Below are positions 32,101 through 41,188 of a stretch of DNA of 64,000 bases, in pieces. Location of the stretch: contig JAQMWT010000055.1 in NCBI GenBank assembly GCA_029834535.1, positions 1 through 64,000 of the forward strand, in the 5' to 3' direction. Within the stretch, counting starts at the first letter, position 1; every line of letters starts with the position of its first letter. A program made the position numbers and the translations under genes. The notes under the pieces were generated by a model. The model saw only the letters and a program-made list of their open reading frames with translations, did no database searches and was not told the DNA's origin. The DNA comes from Chrysophaeum taylorii (lineage: Eukaryota; Sar; Pelagophyceae; Pelagomonadales; Pelagomonadaceae).

Positions 32101-32652
32101 CACCTTCTCGTCCCGGTCCGCCAGCTTGGACCAACGCGTCAACGTCTCGGGCGTCATCCCCGCGCCGTGATCCAAGAACACAAAATACGAGAACTCGCCA
32201 CGCGCGTACACGTGGCAAATCTTTATCGTCTTCGACGCCGTCCCCTTGACCGCCCGAATCGAATTCGACACGAACTCTATGTGACTCAAGAAACCCTGCT
32301 TCCGCCCGTCGATGAACTGCACCCGGTCGTAAAGCACCCCCGACGCGGGCGCCGAATCCACCTCTTGGCGCACTATCCCCTCCACCTCCTCCTCCGACCT
32401 CCCAAGAAGCGCGAACTCGATCTCCTTGAACGACCCACCATCGTACCGGTACCCGCTGTGCGTGAACAGCGACACCCCTTCCTGGAACGGGATACCAAAG
32501 CGCCCACACGCCCGAATCACAAACTCGTCGTAACTCTCGCCATCCTCCACCTCGAACACCTCCTCGCCGCCGCCGCCGCCCCGGATCAGCCTTTTCGGCC
32601 GCACCCTCACTCTACGCCTGCTCACGCTTTCCCTCCCATGGCGGCAGGCCAT
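26146..32652 (-). CDS. SMCHD1-like protein: GHKL ATPase plus C-terminal SMC hinge
   Basis: A single uninterrupted frame of 2168 codons. The N-terminal GHKL ATPase has an N-box (FLSHIEFVSNSIRAV, about 121-135), FLDHGAGMTPETL (about 159-171) and the glycine-rich lid GFFGRGGKAAGFSAG (about 208-222). The long middle consists of repeated beta-rich Ig-like segments (for example ASHLAVLAK, DEFGNPARD, DEFGNAAT), as in SMCHD1. A coiled coil (AERRELKKMEQAAERTRKDI) precedes the hinge (FGSIVFFENINDATAYDTIF, LTLDGERIKADGSRGG, about residues 1,920-2,060), and a Lys/Arg tail follows. Human SMCHD1 (2005 aa) is a chromatin-silencing, chromosome-folding ATPase; plant GMI1/DMS11-type relatives act in repair and silencing. 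A nuclear chromatin role is inferred. The absence of introns in 6.5 kb is notable. Confidence 0.85.
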   Translation of the reverse strand: MACRHGRESVSRRRVRVRPKRLIRGGGGGEEVFEVEDGESYDEFVIRACGRFGIPFQEGVSLFTHSGYRYDGGSFKEIEFALLGRSEEEVEGIVRQEVDSAPASGVLYDRVQFIDGRKQGFLSHIEFVSNSIRAVKGTASKTIKICHVYARGEFSYFVFLDHGAGMTPETLTRWSKLADRDEKVFGKAVDREGEETLGIDSFADGELGFFGRGGKAAGFSAGESICAVSRPQKSDMVHFMRVDKKRAMEREARGEEWSRNEILSWSKREPEKVLDRFEKCPPALKGLLARELAENPPDSFACFVVGDSIYEGVRREMALSPNDVRPFLLAAEEVSRNFAVYLEPEYNCLKFTPEIVCELCFEQKEPFRVYLNNTNNNVDDADSVYETGRVCGGGGGGGALNRRREVRLDPLRSLTRQLRKISRRDTAAPWFDFSFQFQKNGRVHDLGTIHARLFFLPWRQGRELTCWSDGEEMPIRTAWTKFSSTGGLERRFQCYWKGQLLYDYAVDTLEFIKQHEKKSKQRLSSIAGILQFGANAHVDPLKSKFGEGVTKLLAGEDPDASIAVSDHSKWSHVYFFPAASLEQGKKKTSSSFSSSSEDKIKSSRIGPSFSRWLKEVSRAYDESVVLSGRESTTTFRTASLGHRRYSVGDRVVVKEKVRLSSNEGRRGDSMISFVAKISAILPPDDETTENNNSCFRNCVMHVEREPATLFRDTNNRAVSIFKIDPLADAKKAIDKILERAPSRLRVVARFEEEEEEDEVQTPPRREKGSSAKSPPERPPRRRRRRRRKDSTAEEEEEEDGIASLRWKAGQTRASLEVSILDGDANRMLGWCFRPQQVTAFNPVLTVGEKEFPWRPYALANGCQDPTEQAAVFGYSSRWIEERVLEGGKVGTYELAFGLRGDVWSTPPHGVAPKKVKIECVPGDPREIRDAYFVLNGRRVEEARRGDAISLKYVWVDECGNPTTQDGRRVALRPRSWLVGVSPNGQMNLRIPKKKGEDGVVLSSSSGEVRVPLRILPPKAAGFCLLESTPPAEMENRTEVDLVLQLVDAEGEPVERDDELSRYVVVTADSCLGSELELGLDDEGIARGRFRVDLANPSAGSKKIAVRVACFSAARAASFSETLFEVNVIPSTRPRRIALDDDDGDDLGLNNHHHHHLLPMVLEIPAASTKELRVRRLDDAGRDVVASTTATITATRDEEEPVVIARDEKLIVEAPQTGTAVYEISDSETGSKLALEVRATALAHAAWRVEKGPNVYVCNTPLDAHGLFAVPIDEFGNAATALAAPRLKILVAEEGDDDDDDSCFFSTTTTTGILNEKPRLIELVWSPGDESFTTTASIVGPKGRVHLELLGENEKLEYKMREGVLDARTELTLSRSVDARGLYKSVVVRAADLGGNILAVSPRDAFVRLIKTGEGAFYDDASGGGLLPEVRGSRWNRSERGFELDDFWVWGPYGDTFSAKAELVRSTDRRSLSVADRRRRCVQEEEVVCSSDVVPAFAMMDTPAPVELKVVVLTGVVVVAGMAVQRFRVLEVDEAREEAPCAPRERNITVTSPPSCVEVRARVADDGVVEVGEVLDDGSSSSSLGPLRVAGSYDVAVSSDGRGPAAEPLEVSHSFEVVPSRASHLAVLAKNSRNSFEKSLELPCVLVDDDLERFEVEQFEVLGCDEFGNPARDTGLDLDATLAISSKDEPNLGVSWELGTSSGTLRRGVPSKQRVLSSDDGKWRGKLFVVRASNNDKDSELVVEGVAELTVAFRLRDSEDDDYSAAAEVRFKVCDPRSRVWRRVALEEELSAERRELKKMEQAAERTRKDIDRVVKWVGDHKERLRELAPDCCCVEDDDDHNSLEANGRRVKTKLVDLDRRAGPTRADEWRRDQRLNNNQDAVVGFVKELFVVENDRLADLLSWHLGDRVLETLVTKTSKAATDLMNRRYQTKPVDRYRGSSDNLDTPPHARLRRYGEAASLIWARAFRASDRVFSLDPAADRVRDALFGSIVFFENINDATAYDTIFEKQKSSHNLTLLTLDGERIKADGSRGGPCGSFARATNRAIFRKKIPLDHPKSTYAKLGEWLDGLDEPIKIKALDYSFPLVEAPARVAAACRDLRQIDDNVDLAKQRARTLKTKITHLAADIDRIRSGKTNDDKDASAKRRRTEEEDDYSRPERGLRRRKHH

Positions 32653-32871
32653 ATACTGCTTGCTGGAAGAGTGGACCCGAGAAGGGTTTAGGATTGGGGG
32701 GGGGTTCTTGTGTGGTCGACTTGAACACGCTTTGCCTTTGGGGGCGTCGCGGTCCGGAGCTGGTCGACTTGACGTCGTCGTGCACCTGCGAGCGTGGTAA
32801 ATTTATGATGGAAGAGCGGCGGCTTGAGGAAGGAAGGAAGGAAGGAAGCACGGGCAAGGTGGGGTTTTTGT
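32653..32871. other. Short intergenic region with GGAA microsatellite
   Basis: GGAAGGAAGG repeats near 32,831-32,848; between the start of the SMCHD1-like gene and the end of the Fanzor remnant. Confidence 0.4.
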
Positions 32872-35816
32872 TTAAGCGTCGGCCGTGGTGGATCGGCGGG
32901 ATGCTCTCGCAACCAAGGCCTCCTCGACAGACTTTCTTCGTTCTTTGGCAATATTGCGACGTTTGGTCGATAAGTATTTCCCGAGGCCCTTGTCCTTATT
33001 CACGTCGACGTATGGTTCGTTTCCGTTGCCGTCACCACGAAGCGCGTAGTCGGTGTCGTGCGATTGTGGTCGCTGGGTGTTCGACCAGCGTCGTTGGACG
33101 CCCGTCGCGTTCGCGAGACCAGTCTGCGCCAGGATCCGAGACGCGAGCACGTCGCGTCGATGCATCACGTGGCACGACGTGCAGTAGGAAGTGCCGCGTG
33201 CCTTCCACGACCCGTGGACGTGCTGCTTCACAACCCCCCCACAAAAACAGCAGGTCCAGTTGGACCGGTGTTCGTCGGTGTATGCCGACGAGACGTTCTC
33301 GCGCTGGGTGATCTCCTTGGCCACCTGCTTCTCGGGCCGCGCTGTCAACGCTGACTTTGATTGCTTGCTTCGGCCCGAGAAACTTCGCGGCACGGTCGCC
33401 GTACCCGAGGCTTACCCGCATTCGCGGCGGCGCGACGCGGTTTGCCACGCCCGCCCGCCACGACTGCTTGCGCCGGATCAGCGCCATGCGCTGGCGCTTG
33501 GACCTGTTGCTGTTCTCGATGATGTTACCTCGGTCGTGGTTATTGAGGTACGTCTTGAACGCGTCGAGCACATCCTCCTTTGTCCGGGGGTTGCGGCGCC
33601 GCTCGTCGTCGATGTCAATTTCCAACGGCGCTTGCATATCGTCTTTCCGAGCTTCTTGCTCCCTTGCCAGGCGGCTGTTGCGCCTCCTGACGTGATTCTC
33701 GATTCGGGCTTTGCTGCGCGTGTCCCTCGCAGAAACCCGCAACGTCGTCCACAACGCGTTCTGGTCCCGCGGGTCGCGGAAGTGCGAGCGTATGCGTCGC
33801 GAAGTGCGAGCGTATGCGTCGCGATCGACGTCCTTCGGCTTGGGTCTTTTCGTGCAGACGCGCACGTTTCGAGTTGAGCTCGCAATCGGCTTGCAGGCCA
33901 ACACCCTCGGCCTTGCCGCGATCGACCACGTGCATGCAGACGGGGTACTTGATCCCCGGGTCAATCGCCCCGAAGATGTCGCAGTCGTCGAGGTTCAAGC
34001 CGCCATCGCCGTCCGCTTCCGGCGGTGGCTGTTCGGGCGGCCGGGGTCGCATGGGCGGCTGGAGCAGTGGGCGTCCCAAATGGGGGCGTTGCGCTGACAG
34101 TCGCTCCGCGAGCAACTGGTGTTGCGCGATTTGCTCGTGCATCGGCGTTCTTGCGCCTGCTCGAGGACTCTCGGACTCGCCGGCGTCGGCGTGCGTGTCG
34201 TCCAAGGCTTCTGCTGCCTCCTCGGGCTCTTATTCGACGGCGACCCCGTCGTCGCTCTCTTGGTCGCCGCTCTCGTGCCCAACGCGACGACGACGATCCC
34301 TCCGACGACCGACGGGGATCCGGACGCCGATGCCGTCCGTGAAGATAATCGTCTTCATAGTCGGCGCACGGTTCGGGGACTTGTACGCCTTCCGTAGGTC
34401 GTACAGGTCGTCAACGCCAACGGTCGGAAGCGAGTCCAAGTCCACGTCTATGCCCAACCATCTCACTATAAACCGTAAGCCCTCCTGTACGATGGCGTCG
34501 GTAACGGGCATGTAGCTGTCTTTGTGCCCTCGCATGAGCGGAAACAGGGCGCCCGGGTCGTACGCCTTGGCGATGACCAACGGATCGTCGGCCGGATCGA
34601 CGCCCGCGCCGTCGTCGCCTATAGATTGCTGTCGCGCAGCCACGCGACTGTACTCGAGAATCTCGAGGGTCGCCTTGATTTTTTGCCGCAGTATTTCCAG
34701 CAACCGCTGGAGGTCTTCTTTTCGGCCTCTAGCAACTTTGCCGATTTTTTTTTTTCTCTTCGCGGCTCGCGAACCTCGTAGCATGTTCGATCGCGTAGAG
34801 CTTGACGACGAACTGGTAGAGCGGCGAAAGGGCAACACGCAAGTAGTCGCGCTTGTCGGGGTCCCACGAGGCCTGGCCGTAGGCCTCGGCCAACATTCGC
34901 GCCGCCTGACGGTGGCTCACGGGCCTATTGCCAGTAAGCTTCATCGGCACGTCGTAGGGGTTCGGAGGATCCCTCTCTTGGGTTTTTTTTGGGTGGGGGT
35001 GGATAGCGAAGCCGATCTGCCTCCACCCCGTCTCGTCGAAGTCTAATGCGTCTCACAGCCTCGCGCCTTCCGACGTGCTTTCCTGCACCATGCTCCATTT
35101 TTGCCTGATGATCTCCGGCTGCGTCATGAAGCGAAAGTGCGCGACGCGCTCTTGGTAGTCGTGCACCACCACCGTCTGTTTTTGGTTTTGCGCTACATTT
35201 ATAGCGATCTCGGCGTCGATGGGCGCAAAGTCCATCTTCGCTTCGGCAGCGCACGTCCTGAGCTCGTCGAAGGTCGTCGGATTCGCGTTTAGAACAGACG
35301 TGATGGCTTCGACCGTGCCTTGGGATAAAGACGGGCGACAGCGTGAAGTACTCGCGCTGTTACCGTCGAACGCCGCATCGAGGGCCCTGCATGCCCCGAC
35401 GTACGCACGTGGCGTCGAATATTTCGAATCCGCGTTGTCGACATCCGCCAGCACGTCGTACGCGAGGGCATGCATGGCGATGTTTCGCCGAGTGTGCGAG
35501 AGGTGGACCAACGAATTCAACCCGTGTCGCCAGATGCCGATCACCGAGTGCGATTTGCCCAGGTTGTCCTCGAAGACGGGTCCGCTTTCGCGGTAAAACG
35601 ACGAGACGTAGCCAATGTGCGTGCGGGCCTCGTACGCCGAGTGCCATGCCGCGAAGCGCTTGCTCTGGGCATTTCCTGTGTCATACCACATTACACGACG
35701 CGCGATGATGCGACTCTACCTTTTCGCTTTGGCGGGTCGTCCTCTCCTTCCGACACCGTTGGACTCGAACCTGCCGTGAGGTTGCCCCCCTTAGTTCTCG
35801 GGCGCCCGCTCGCCAT
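32872..35816 (-). pseudogene. Fanzor (eukaryotic TnpB-like RNA-guided nuclease), apparently decayed
   Basis: Reading the minus strand: exon 1 35,816-35,720 (MASGRPRTKGG), 44-bp intron, exon 2 35,675-34,775, 46-bp intron, then a long exon to 32,872. Order of landmarks: helical N-terminal region; FTDGIGVRI just before the nuclease core; RuvC-I DIFGAIDPGIKYPVCMHVVD (about 34,020-33,950); a helical insert (ENSNRSKRQRMALIRRKQSW); GYGDRAAKFLGPK; DEHRSNWTCCFCGG; a CxxC...CxxC zinc ribbon ending YCTSCHVMHRRDVLASRIL (RuvC-III). This is the TnpB/Fanzor arrangement with both RuvC aspartates present. Two in-frame stops (TGA near 35,055, TAA near 34,230), a 22-bp tandem duplication (33,779-33,822) that shifts frame and another shift near 33,330-33,390 suggest a pseudogene. 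Unrecognised introns could remove some of these. Confidence 0.72.
33779..33822. repeat. 22-bp exact tandem duplication inside the Fanzor remnant
   Basis: GAAGTGCGAGCGTATGCGTC plus GC occurs twice head to tail (33,779-33,800 and 33,801-33,822). Because 22 is not a multiple of three it moves the reading frame; the protein sequence on either side is continuous if only one copy is counted. Confidence 0.85.
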
Positions 35817-35918
35817 CGGTACTTCTTCTTCTCGCCTTGCGCCCGTCGACGTGATTCTTTTGAGGCATTCGAGGATCTGCGCAATGAACAGTCGGTGAGT
35901 ATGATCGTGGTCAATAAG

Positions 35919-38900
35919 CTACTGTAGACGCGCCTCTGATTGATTCGCAAGGAGCTTGTTTTTCATTTCATTGCTTTCGTCCTGCAAGGCTATCACACTG
36001 GCGTTCAAGTCGCTGTGATTCTGCTCGAGGATCGCTAATCTTTCTTGTTCGCCGTCGCGCCGTCCTTCAGCTCCCTCTTCCTCCTCGTCGTACTCCCTGT
36101 GGGCGAGGTCGATCTCCTCAAACGAGCTTATTTGCCCGTCGTCGTTCTCGTCTATCCATAAACTGGGCACGCGCAATCCACATTGCTTGCGCAGCGTGTA
36201 GATCTTGTTCTCCCAGCGGCGCGGTGAGGCCGGCACTTTCGGCAACTCGTGCCTTTTTTGCGCGTCCCGTATGGTCTGCGTGAGGTTGAGACCATATTCG
36301 CGATCGTAAATGACGAGCTCGACGTTGGGAGCGAGTGATTCGAGGAGCAGGGCCGACCAGCCAGCGTCGTCAGTTTTCGAGAGCGCGCCGTTGTCGTGCA
36401 TGTAGATCGCGCCGCCTTTGTCTTTGTAATAACATTTGGAGCCCCATAGACCCCCCACCGTCACGGATCGCAGCTTGAATTTTTTTGCCGGTGCGTTGCC
36501 GACGGTGGTGAATTCCTCGTTGATCACCAATTTTGGAGTCGCCGAGGGCTCCATGTTCTCGTCGACGGCGTCTTCTTGATCTTCCTCCTCTCCCACAGCG
36601 CTGTGTGTGATGCTCACACACAGCGCCCCTTCGGGCCACTCTTTGATCTCGAGATCTTCCATAGCAATGGTGCTCTCGCTCTCGCCGCAGAAGGCGAACT
36701 CGTAGGACACGTCGTCTCGATGTGGTACACTTCGATGGGTGAGCAATTGCGAGAGTGGCACGCCTCCATCGCGGGGAGCAACTACGGGGAAGCACGCCAC
36801 GCGCTGAATGCACCCGGATCTTTTCTCACACAGCTCGCACCTGCCGCCACTTGAAGCGCAATTTCGACGACAATTGACGCGTATCTCCACCGTTGAGTGG
36901 AAAAAGCGCGCGAGCGGCGAATGACGCCCGTTTTCGAAATTCACCGAGCGCGTGTCTCTGATCACGCGGGTGAGCGCGTGCTGGCACAGCGCGCCGGCGT
37001 GGGCGGAACCTTTGGGCGTCACGACGAAACGAGCGCCCCTTTGCGACCCCATCGATAGCGCGATGAGCGCGTCGACAAAGTCCGTGCCGTCGGCTGGGGA
37101 AACCGGTCGTCCGAAGGGCAGAGGCGCTACCATTCTTGACATGACCTTGGTCAGGAAGGCCGCGGCCACACCCGCGCAGGTCGCTTTTGAGCCTTCGAAC
37201 GGCAGTTTAGGGTTGTGTGAACCTGTCTTTAAGAGCAGCAAAAATTGGTTAGTGTTCGCTGCGGCAAAAAATTCTGGGACGCTCGCCAAAGCGACAAGCA
37301 CGTTATCGGCACGATGATTGCCGCGCCTGTTGGTGATGCCCGTGTTGATAGGCCCCAGGGGCTTGATATAGACGTGCTCGCAAAAAAACCTCTCCGAACT
37401 GTTTCGAGGTCGCAGCCGAAAGCGCCGCGAGTTGCGCTTTGTTTTCCGACTCTCGAGGGGATCCATCTTGAATCCCGCGGCCTGTAGGACCTCGCGCACA
37501 TTGCCGTAGGTCGCCCCAGGAGCGACGCGGGCGAGCGCGTTTCGAGCGTTGCGATTGCGGGGACTCTGGGCCTCGTATACGACGAGGTGGGCGTCGCGAC
37601 GATCGACATCGACAGCATCTGCGGAGATGCGGACGACGCCGTGGCAAGTTGGCGTCAACCGAATCTGCTGCTCGCACGCTGACAACGGGCCCGGGTCGAT
37701 GATGGACGCCGGCAGGCCGATGTCGTATCGCACCCATTCGCCACCCACTCTGGCCCGCCCGACGAGGGCGTACTTCCGCGGGCCAAAAATGTCGTTGGTT
37801 TTAGCGTCACCGAGCTTCCCTTCCAAACGGCGAAGCGCCTCATTCCGCGCTTCTACGTCGATGTCATCAGTCGCCTGCTCCCGCGCGTTCGTATCGCCGG
37901 CGTTCGTTCTGTCCGTGTAGAACATCGGCACGACGACGCACTTGAGCTTGTAATCCGTGCGGCGCTGGTCGTGCCGCATGTCGCCGCGGGCTTGGAGCGT
38001 GAGGGTGAGAGGTAGACGCACGCTCTGGGCAGCCTGCCCGGGCACCGTCGGCTCGTATTCGACAAACAACGCCCCGCCCGATGGCTCGAGCAGGGTCCGC
38101 CTCGTCTCACAATTCGCGCACTGCCCGACGAGCGCGGCCGCGATTTTTGCGGCCTCGTCTCCGCCCGGATTCTCGCCAGGCACTGGTAGTGGGACGGTGA
38201 CCCGGTGGACGTACTCGTGTGTCCGCCCGGTCACGTGCTGGCCACCCTGCCCGCATTGACATGAATTCCCCACGCGCGAGCCACAGAGCACGTCGTGCGG
38301 TTTTCGAGGTCCCATCCCGAAACTGAGGGCGGTCTGCATGGAGGCGATTGTCGTTTTCAGAACGTCCTTCGGAGTTGTGTGGTCCCGGAAGGCTTTGTAC
38401 AAAGGGCCCCCGTCTATCGGGCTTGCTGCGTTGTAGCGACCGATGACGTTGAGAATGGTCGCGAGGACCACGGCCGTCACGGTCCGCGCGTTGAGACCAC
38501 GTTCGTCTCGAAAGTAGGGCACCAGCGACCCAAGATGGTAGCCCCATTTCATGCGCCGGCTGTAGAACTGGAAGATCTCGGAATGCGCGAGCGCCAGCAC
38601 CGCCGCCGCCGCACATGGCACGCTGTCACCCTGCGAGGCCAAAGCGATGCCCACAAAGCCCTGCTCGGGTGGGAGCGCGGCGGGGTTCTTGTCTCGTCTT
38701 CTATTCCTCGCTGAGTCGCGTCGTCTTGTTGTCGGAGTGCCGTCTGCTTCCGAAACGGTGCGGGGATCACCCCTCGGAGCACCCCTCGGCCCGCCGCACG
38801 CATCCTCGACGGATGCAAGGGCGTAATAGAAACGCATTTCGCCACGCCAGGGCACGTCGCCCCACGTTTCATAGCTCTCCGGCCCTTTTTTCTCGAGCGT

Positions 38901-39470
38901 CGACCCGCTACTGCTCCTCATCCAATCGACTCGAACGTCTTGCCCGTCGCGCACGGCGACGCGAACGTCGTTGTTGTTGGTGACCATTCGCACGGCCTTG
39001 AGATCGTATGCCCGCTTACCTTGTTCGTCGGAGAACACGAGGCGCTCGCTTGGGGCGAGACCCTGCCCCTCCTCGCGACTGCACTCCAGGGCAAAGGTCA
39101 GCGCCGGCGGCGGAGACCCCCCGTTCATTCTGGTCGGCAACACCATCTGGACGTAGGCGAGTCCCGAGGTCTTGCACCCAGCACACTGCCGCCGGACGAG
39201 AGCGCGCCCCGTAAAGAGGTCAGCGACCTTTGCGTCTTCGGGATGTGTGTCGTGCAGCAGTGGAATTGTCGCGGCACAGCGCTCCACTTGCCGCACGACG
39301 CATACGTCATCATCACGGTCTGTGGGCTCGCGAGATGCAACATCGCGGGTGGTGGCGGGGCTTGGGAATGCTCCCTGTTCTGAATGATGTATTCGTACAG
39401 AGTCATTTGTTTCTTTAGCTCGAAGGCAACCTGCCGCCTCCCCTTGCTGGTGAGCTCGTCTGTCGTCCAC
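35919..39470 (-). CDS. Tandem USP-like (C19 ubiquitin-peptidase-fold) domains, C-terminal segment of a large locus
   Basis: One open frame of up to 1183 codons, entered from upstream by splicing; the first supported residues are about at DDDVCVVRQVERC, near 39,325. At least two and a half USP-like units are seen. Unit one has VADLFTGRALVRRQCAGCKT and AYDLKAVRMVTNN...MRFYYALA. Unit two has PEQGFVGIALASQGDSVPCA, YKLKCVVVPM, YALVGRARVGGEWVRYD and DAHLVVYEAQ. Unit three has INTGITNRRGNHRADNVLVA, where the Cys-box cysteine is replaced (GNHRADN against GNTCYxN), then FVDALIALSMGSQ, CxxC fingers (RCELCEKRSGC) and VELVIYDREYGL. These look like mostly inactive ubiquitin-peptidase folds, perhaps ubiquitin-binding. 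The tail is acidic and coiled. The stop lies 103 bp before the Fanzor start. Confidence 0.55.
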   Translation of the reverse strand: MDDRRAHQQGEAAGCLRAKETNDSVRIHHSEQGAFPSPATTRDVASREPTDRDDDVCVVRQVERCAATIPLLHDTHPEDAKVADLFTGRALVRRQCAGCKTSGLAYVQMVLPTRMNGGSPPPALTFALECSREEGQGLAPSERLVFSDEQGKRAYDLKAVRMVTNNNDVRVAVRDGQDVRVDWMRSSSGSTLEKKGPESYETWGDVPWRGEMRFYYALASVEDACGGPRGAPRGDPRTVSEADGTPTTRRRDSARNRRRDKNPAALPPEQGFVGIALASQGDSVPCAAAAVLALAHSEIFQFYSRRMKWGYHLGSLVPYFRDERGLNARTVTAVVLATILNVIGRYNAASPIDGGPLYKAFRDHTTPKDVLKTTIASMQTALSFGMGPRKPHDVLCGSRVGNSCQCGQGGQHVTGRTHEYVHRVTVPLPVPGENPGGDEAAKIAAALVGQCANCETRRTLLEPSGGALFVEYEPTVPGQAAQSVRLPLTLTLQARGDMRHDQRRTDYKLKCVVVPMFYTDRTNAGDTNAREQATDDIDVEARNEALRRLEGKLGDAKTNDIFGPRKYALVGRARVGGEWVRYDIGLPASIIDPGPLSACEQQIRLTPTCHGVVRISADAVDVDRRDAHLVVYEAQSPRNRNARNALARVAPGATYGNVREVLQAAGFKMDPLESRKTKRNSRRFRLRPRNSSERFFCEHVYIKPLGPINTGITNRRGNHRADNVLVALASVPEFFAAANTNQFLLLLKTGSHNPKLPFEGSKATCAGVAAAFLTKVMSRMVAPLPFGRPVSPADGTDFVDALIALSMGSQRGARFVVTPKGSAHAGALCQHALTRVIRDTRSVNFENGRHSPLARFFHSTVEIRVNCRRNCASSGGRCELCEKRSGCIQRVACFPVVAPRDGGVPLSQLLTHRSVPHRDDVSYEFAFCGESESTIAMEDLEIKEWPEGALCVSITHSAVGEEEDQEDAVDENMEPSATPKLVINEEFTTVGNAPAKKFKLRSVTVGGLWGSKCYYKDKGGAIYMHDNGALSKTDDAGWSALLLESLAPNVELVIYDREYGLNLTQTIRDAQKRHELPKVPASPRRWENKIYTLRKQCGLRVPSLWIDENDDGQISSFEEIDLAHREYDEEEEGAEGRRDGEQERLAILEQNHSDLNASVIALQDESNEMKNKLLANQSEARLQ

Positions 39471-41188
39471 GACGGTTCGATGCCAATCGAACGAGCGTCG
39501 AGCGTTTTGATGACCGCGACGCCACAGTCTTGATAAGCCTGACGCACCACGTGTTGAGGATGGCTGCCCAATAGTGGGTTATACCCACCATCCTCGACGG
39601 TTACATTGAGTTCTGGTTCAGGCGACCCTGGTTCCCGTCTCCTCCTTTTCGGGGCTGGGTTCCCATCGGGCGAGGCATCCCTGCGGAGACAAAGGCCGGT
39701 GGCCAAGCCACGACCTTGACTGTGTTGACCAAGTCTGAGTCTATTGGCGACTCGTTGTGGTGCCGCGCCGAGTCCCAGCACGTAAGGTGCCATTCCCACG
39801 TCTCTCCTCGGTTAGTTGGGAGAGGAGGAATGTCCATTTCCAGGAGGGTCCAATGCTCATCTCGACATCTCGCCACAAGTACTTTCACTGGACCGTCTTC
39901 GGTGCGAAGAAAATCAAGCAGGCCACATAAGTGGTTCATATGGCCATATCGGATCTGCCCGTTGGCTTTATCGAGCTCGTTTGTCACGTTTTCTAAAAAA
40001 AGGCGGATATGTAATCGCGTTCTCCACAAGGGCCCAATTGTAGAGAATATCGATGATGTAGGTCCCTTCCCCGAGATCGAGTTGCTCGTTGCGCCTTTGA
40101 ATGAGTTTGGCGCATTCGACGATAATGACGTCGACGAGATAGTTCTGGTTGCTGAGAATGTCCCGAAGTTCACCACGATGACTTCTGAGGTACTCGTGAT
40201 CTATACCGTCGTTTATCACCGATGAGACGACGGTCCGCATCGTTTCGGTTGCTTCGGTGTTGCGCCAAAAATTGGCGATTGTAACCGTGTCTTGGGCATC
40301 GCGGGTCGCCGATAACTCCCTGTGCCCGTCGTCACGGTTGTTGTTGGCGATGTCTTGAAGAACGTTAAAGGGATTTTCGCCCGGGATGAAGCGCCCAAAA
40401 TTTCGCGCATGGGCTGCCACGTCACTTCCTTTTTTTTTTGTCGCAGGAACATCCACAAGCAGTGCCTTAGCAAGTGGACTCAGACCACTTTCGTTTTCCA
40501 CATGGCCGAGCGCGCTGGAAATTCCGACGACGTCTGCCCACGAGCGGGCCTCTTGCATGGTGGTCACGACATCAGACAACCGTTGACTCAGCGCATTCGA
40601 ACCCGACGCCGTGTATGTCAAAGCCCGACGTCGACACTGGGGCTGCCCCGTGTTCGTCGGAATCGGTGCTACTAGCACGAGTTTTTTGTATTCGTCGACG
40701 CTGTTACCCAAGCCCGGGTCGTCGGTAACTTCCCCGTTGTCTAAAAAGCGGCACGTTCGCCAGTTGTTCACCGCCGTGGCGACTGCGGCGCCACCTATCC
40801 GCACATTTGCACGATGGCCATCTTCGTCAATGTCGAGGAGAATCCAGTTCGCGTTTCCACAGTTCGCGTTTCCGCAAAGCAGCACCGAAATTGTGGACCA
40901 TAATTTTCGTCTATTTCCTTCGAAAGACTCGGATGGGGGTGGGTGCGTCGGGCAATTTCGGAGACCAACGATCTTTTCTGTGTGGAAGATGCACGTCTCG
41001 ACGCGACGTTCAGTACGTGCATCTTCATTTAGCATTCCGTTGAGTTCACCTTCATCATCGCCCATCGTCCCAGTCCACGGGAGCACGACGACGTTCTCCG
41101 GTTCCCCTCTTGACTCGATGTCGTGTTCGAGATGACAGGCGCAGTCAACTTGGAGCTCCATTCTTTGAACTTGGGTTTTTTTGGACAA
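39125..41188 (-). CDS. Ulp1-like (C48) SUMO-protease-fold segments, central part of the same locus
   Basis: Coding potential passes through three frames (41,188-39,968, 40,176-39,601, 39,799-39,125), presumably linked by short introns I could not place. The second half carries a full C48 triad in order: His in CRDEHWTLLEMD, Asp in CWDSARHH, then Gln and Cys in VRQAYQDCGVAVIKTLD, as in Ulp1/SENP peptidases that process SUMO. The first half has a related, weaker copy (GNANWILLDIDEDGHRANVR) in which the His is replaced, so it is probably dead. The segment overlaps the ends of both neighbours in different frames by a few dozen to a few hundred bases, which in a eukaryote argues for one spliced gene from 45,135 to 35,919 rather than three genes. 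Confidence 0.5.
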
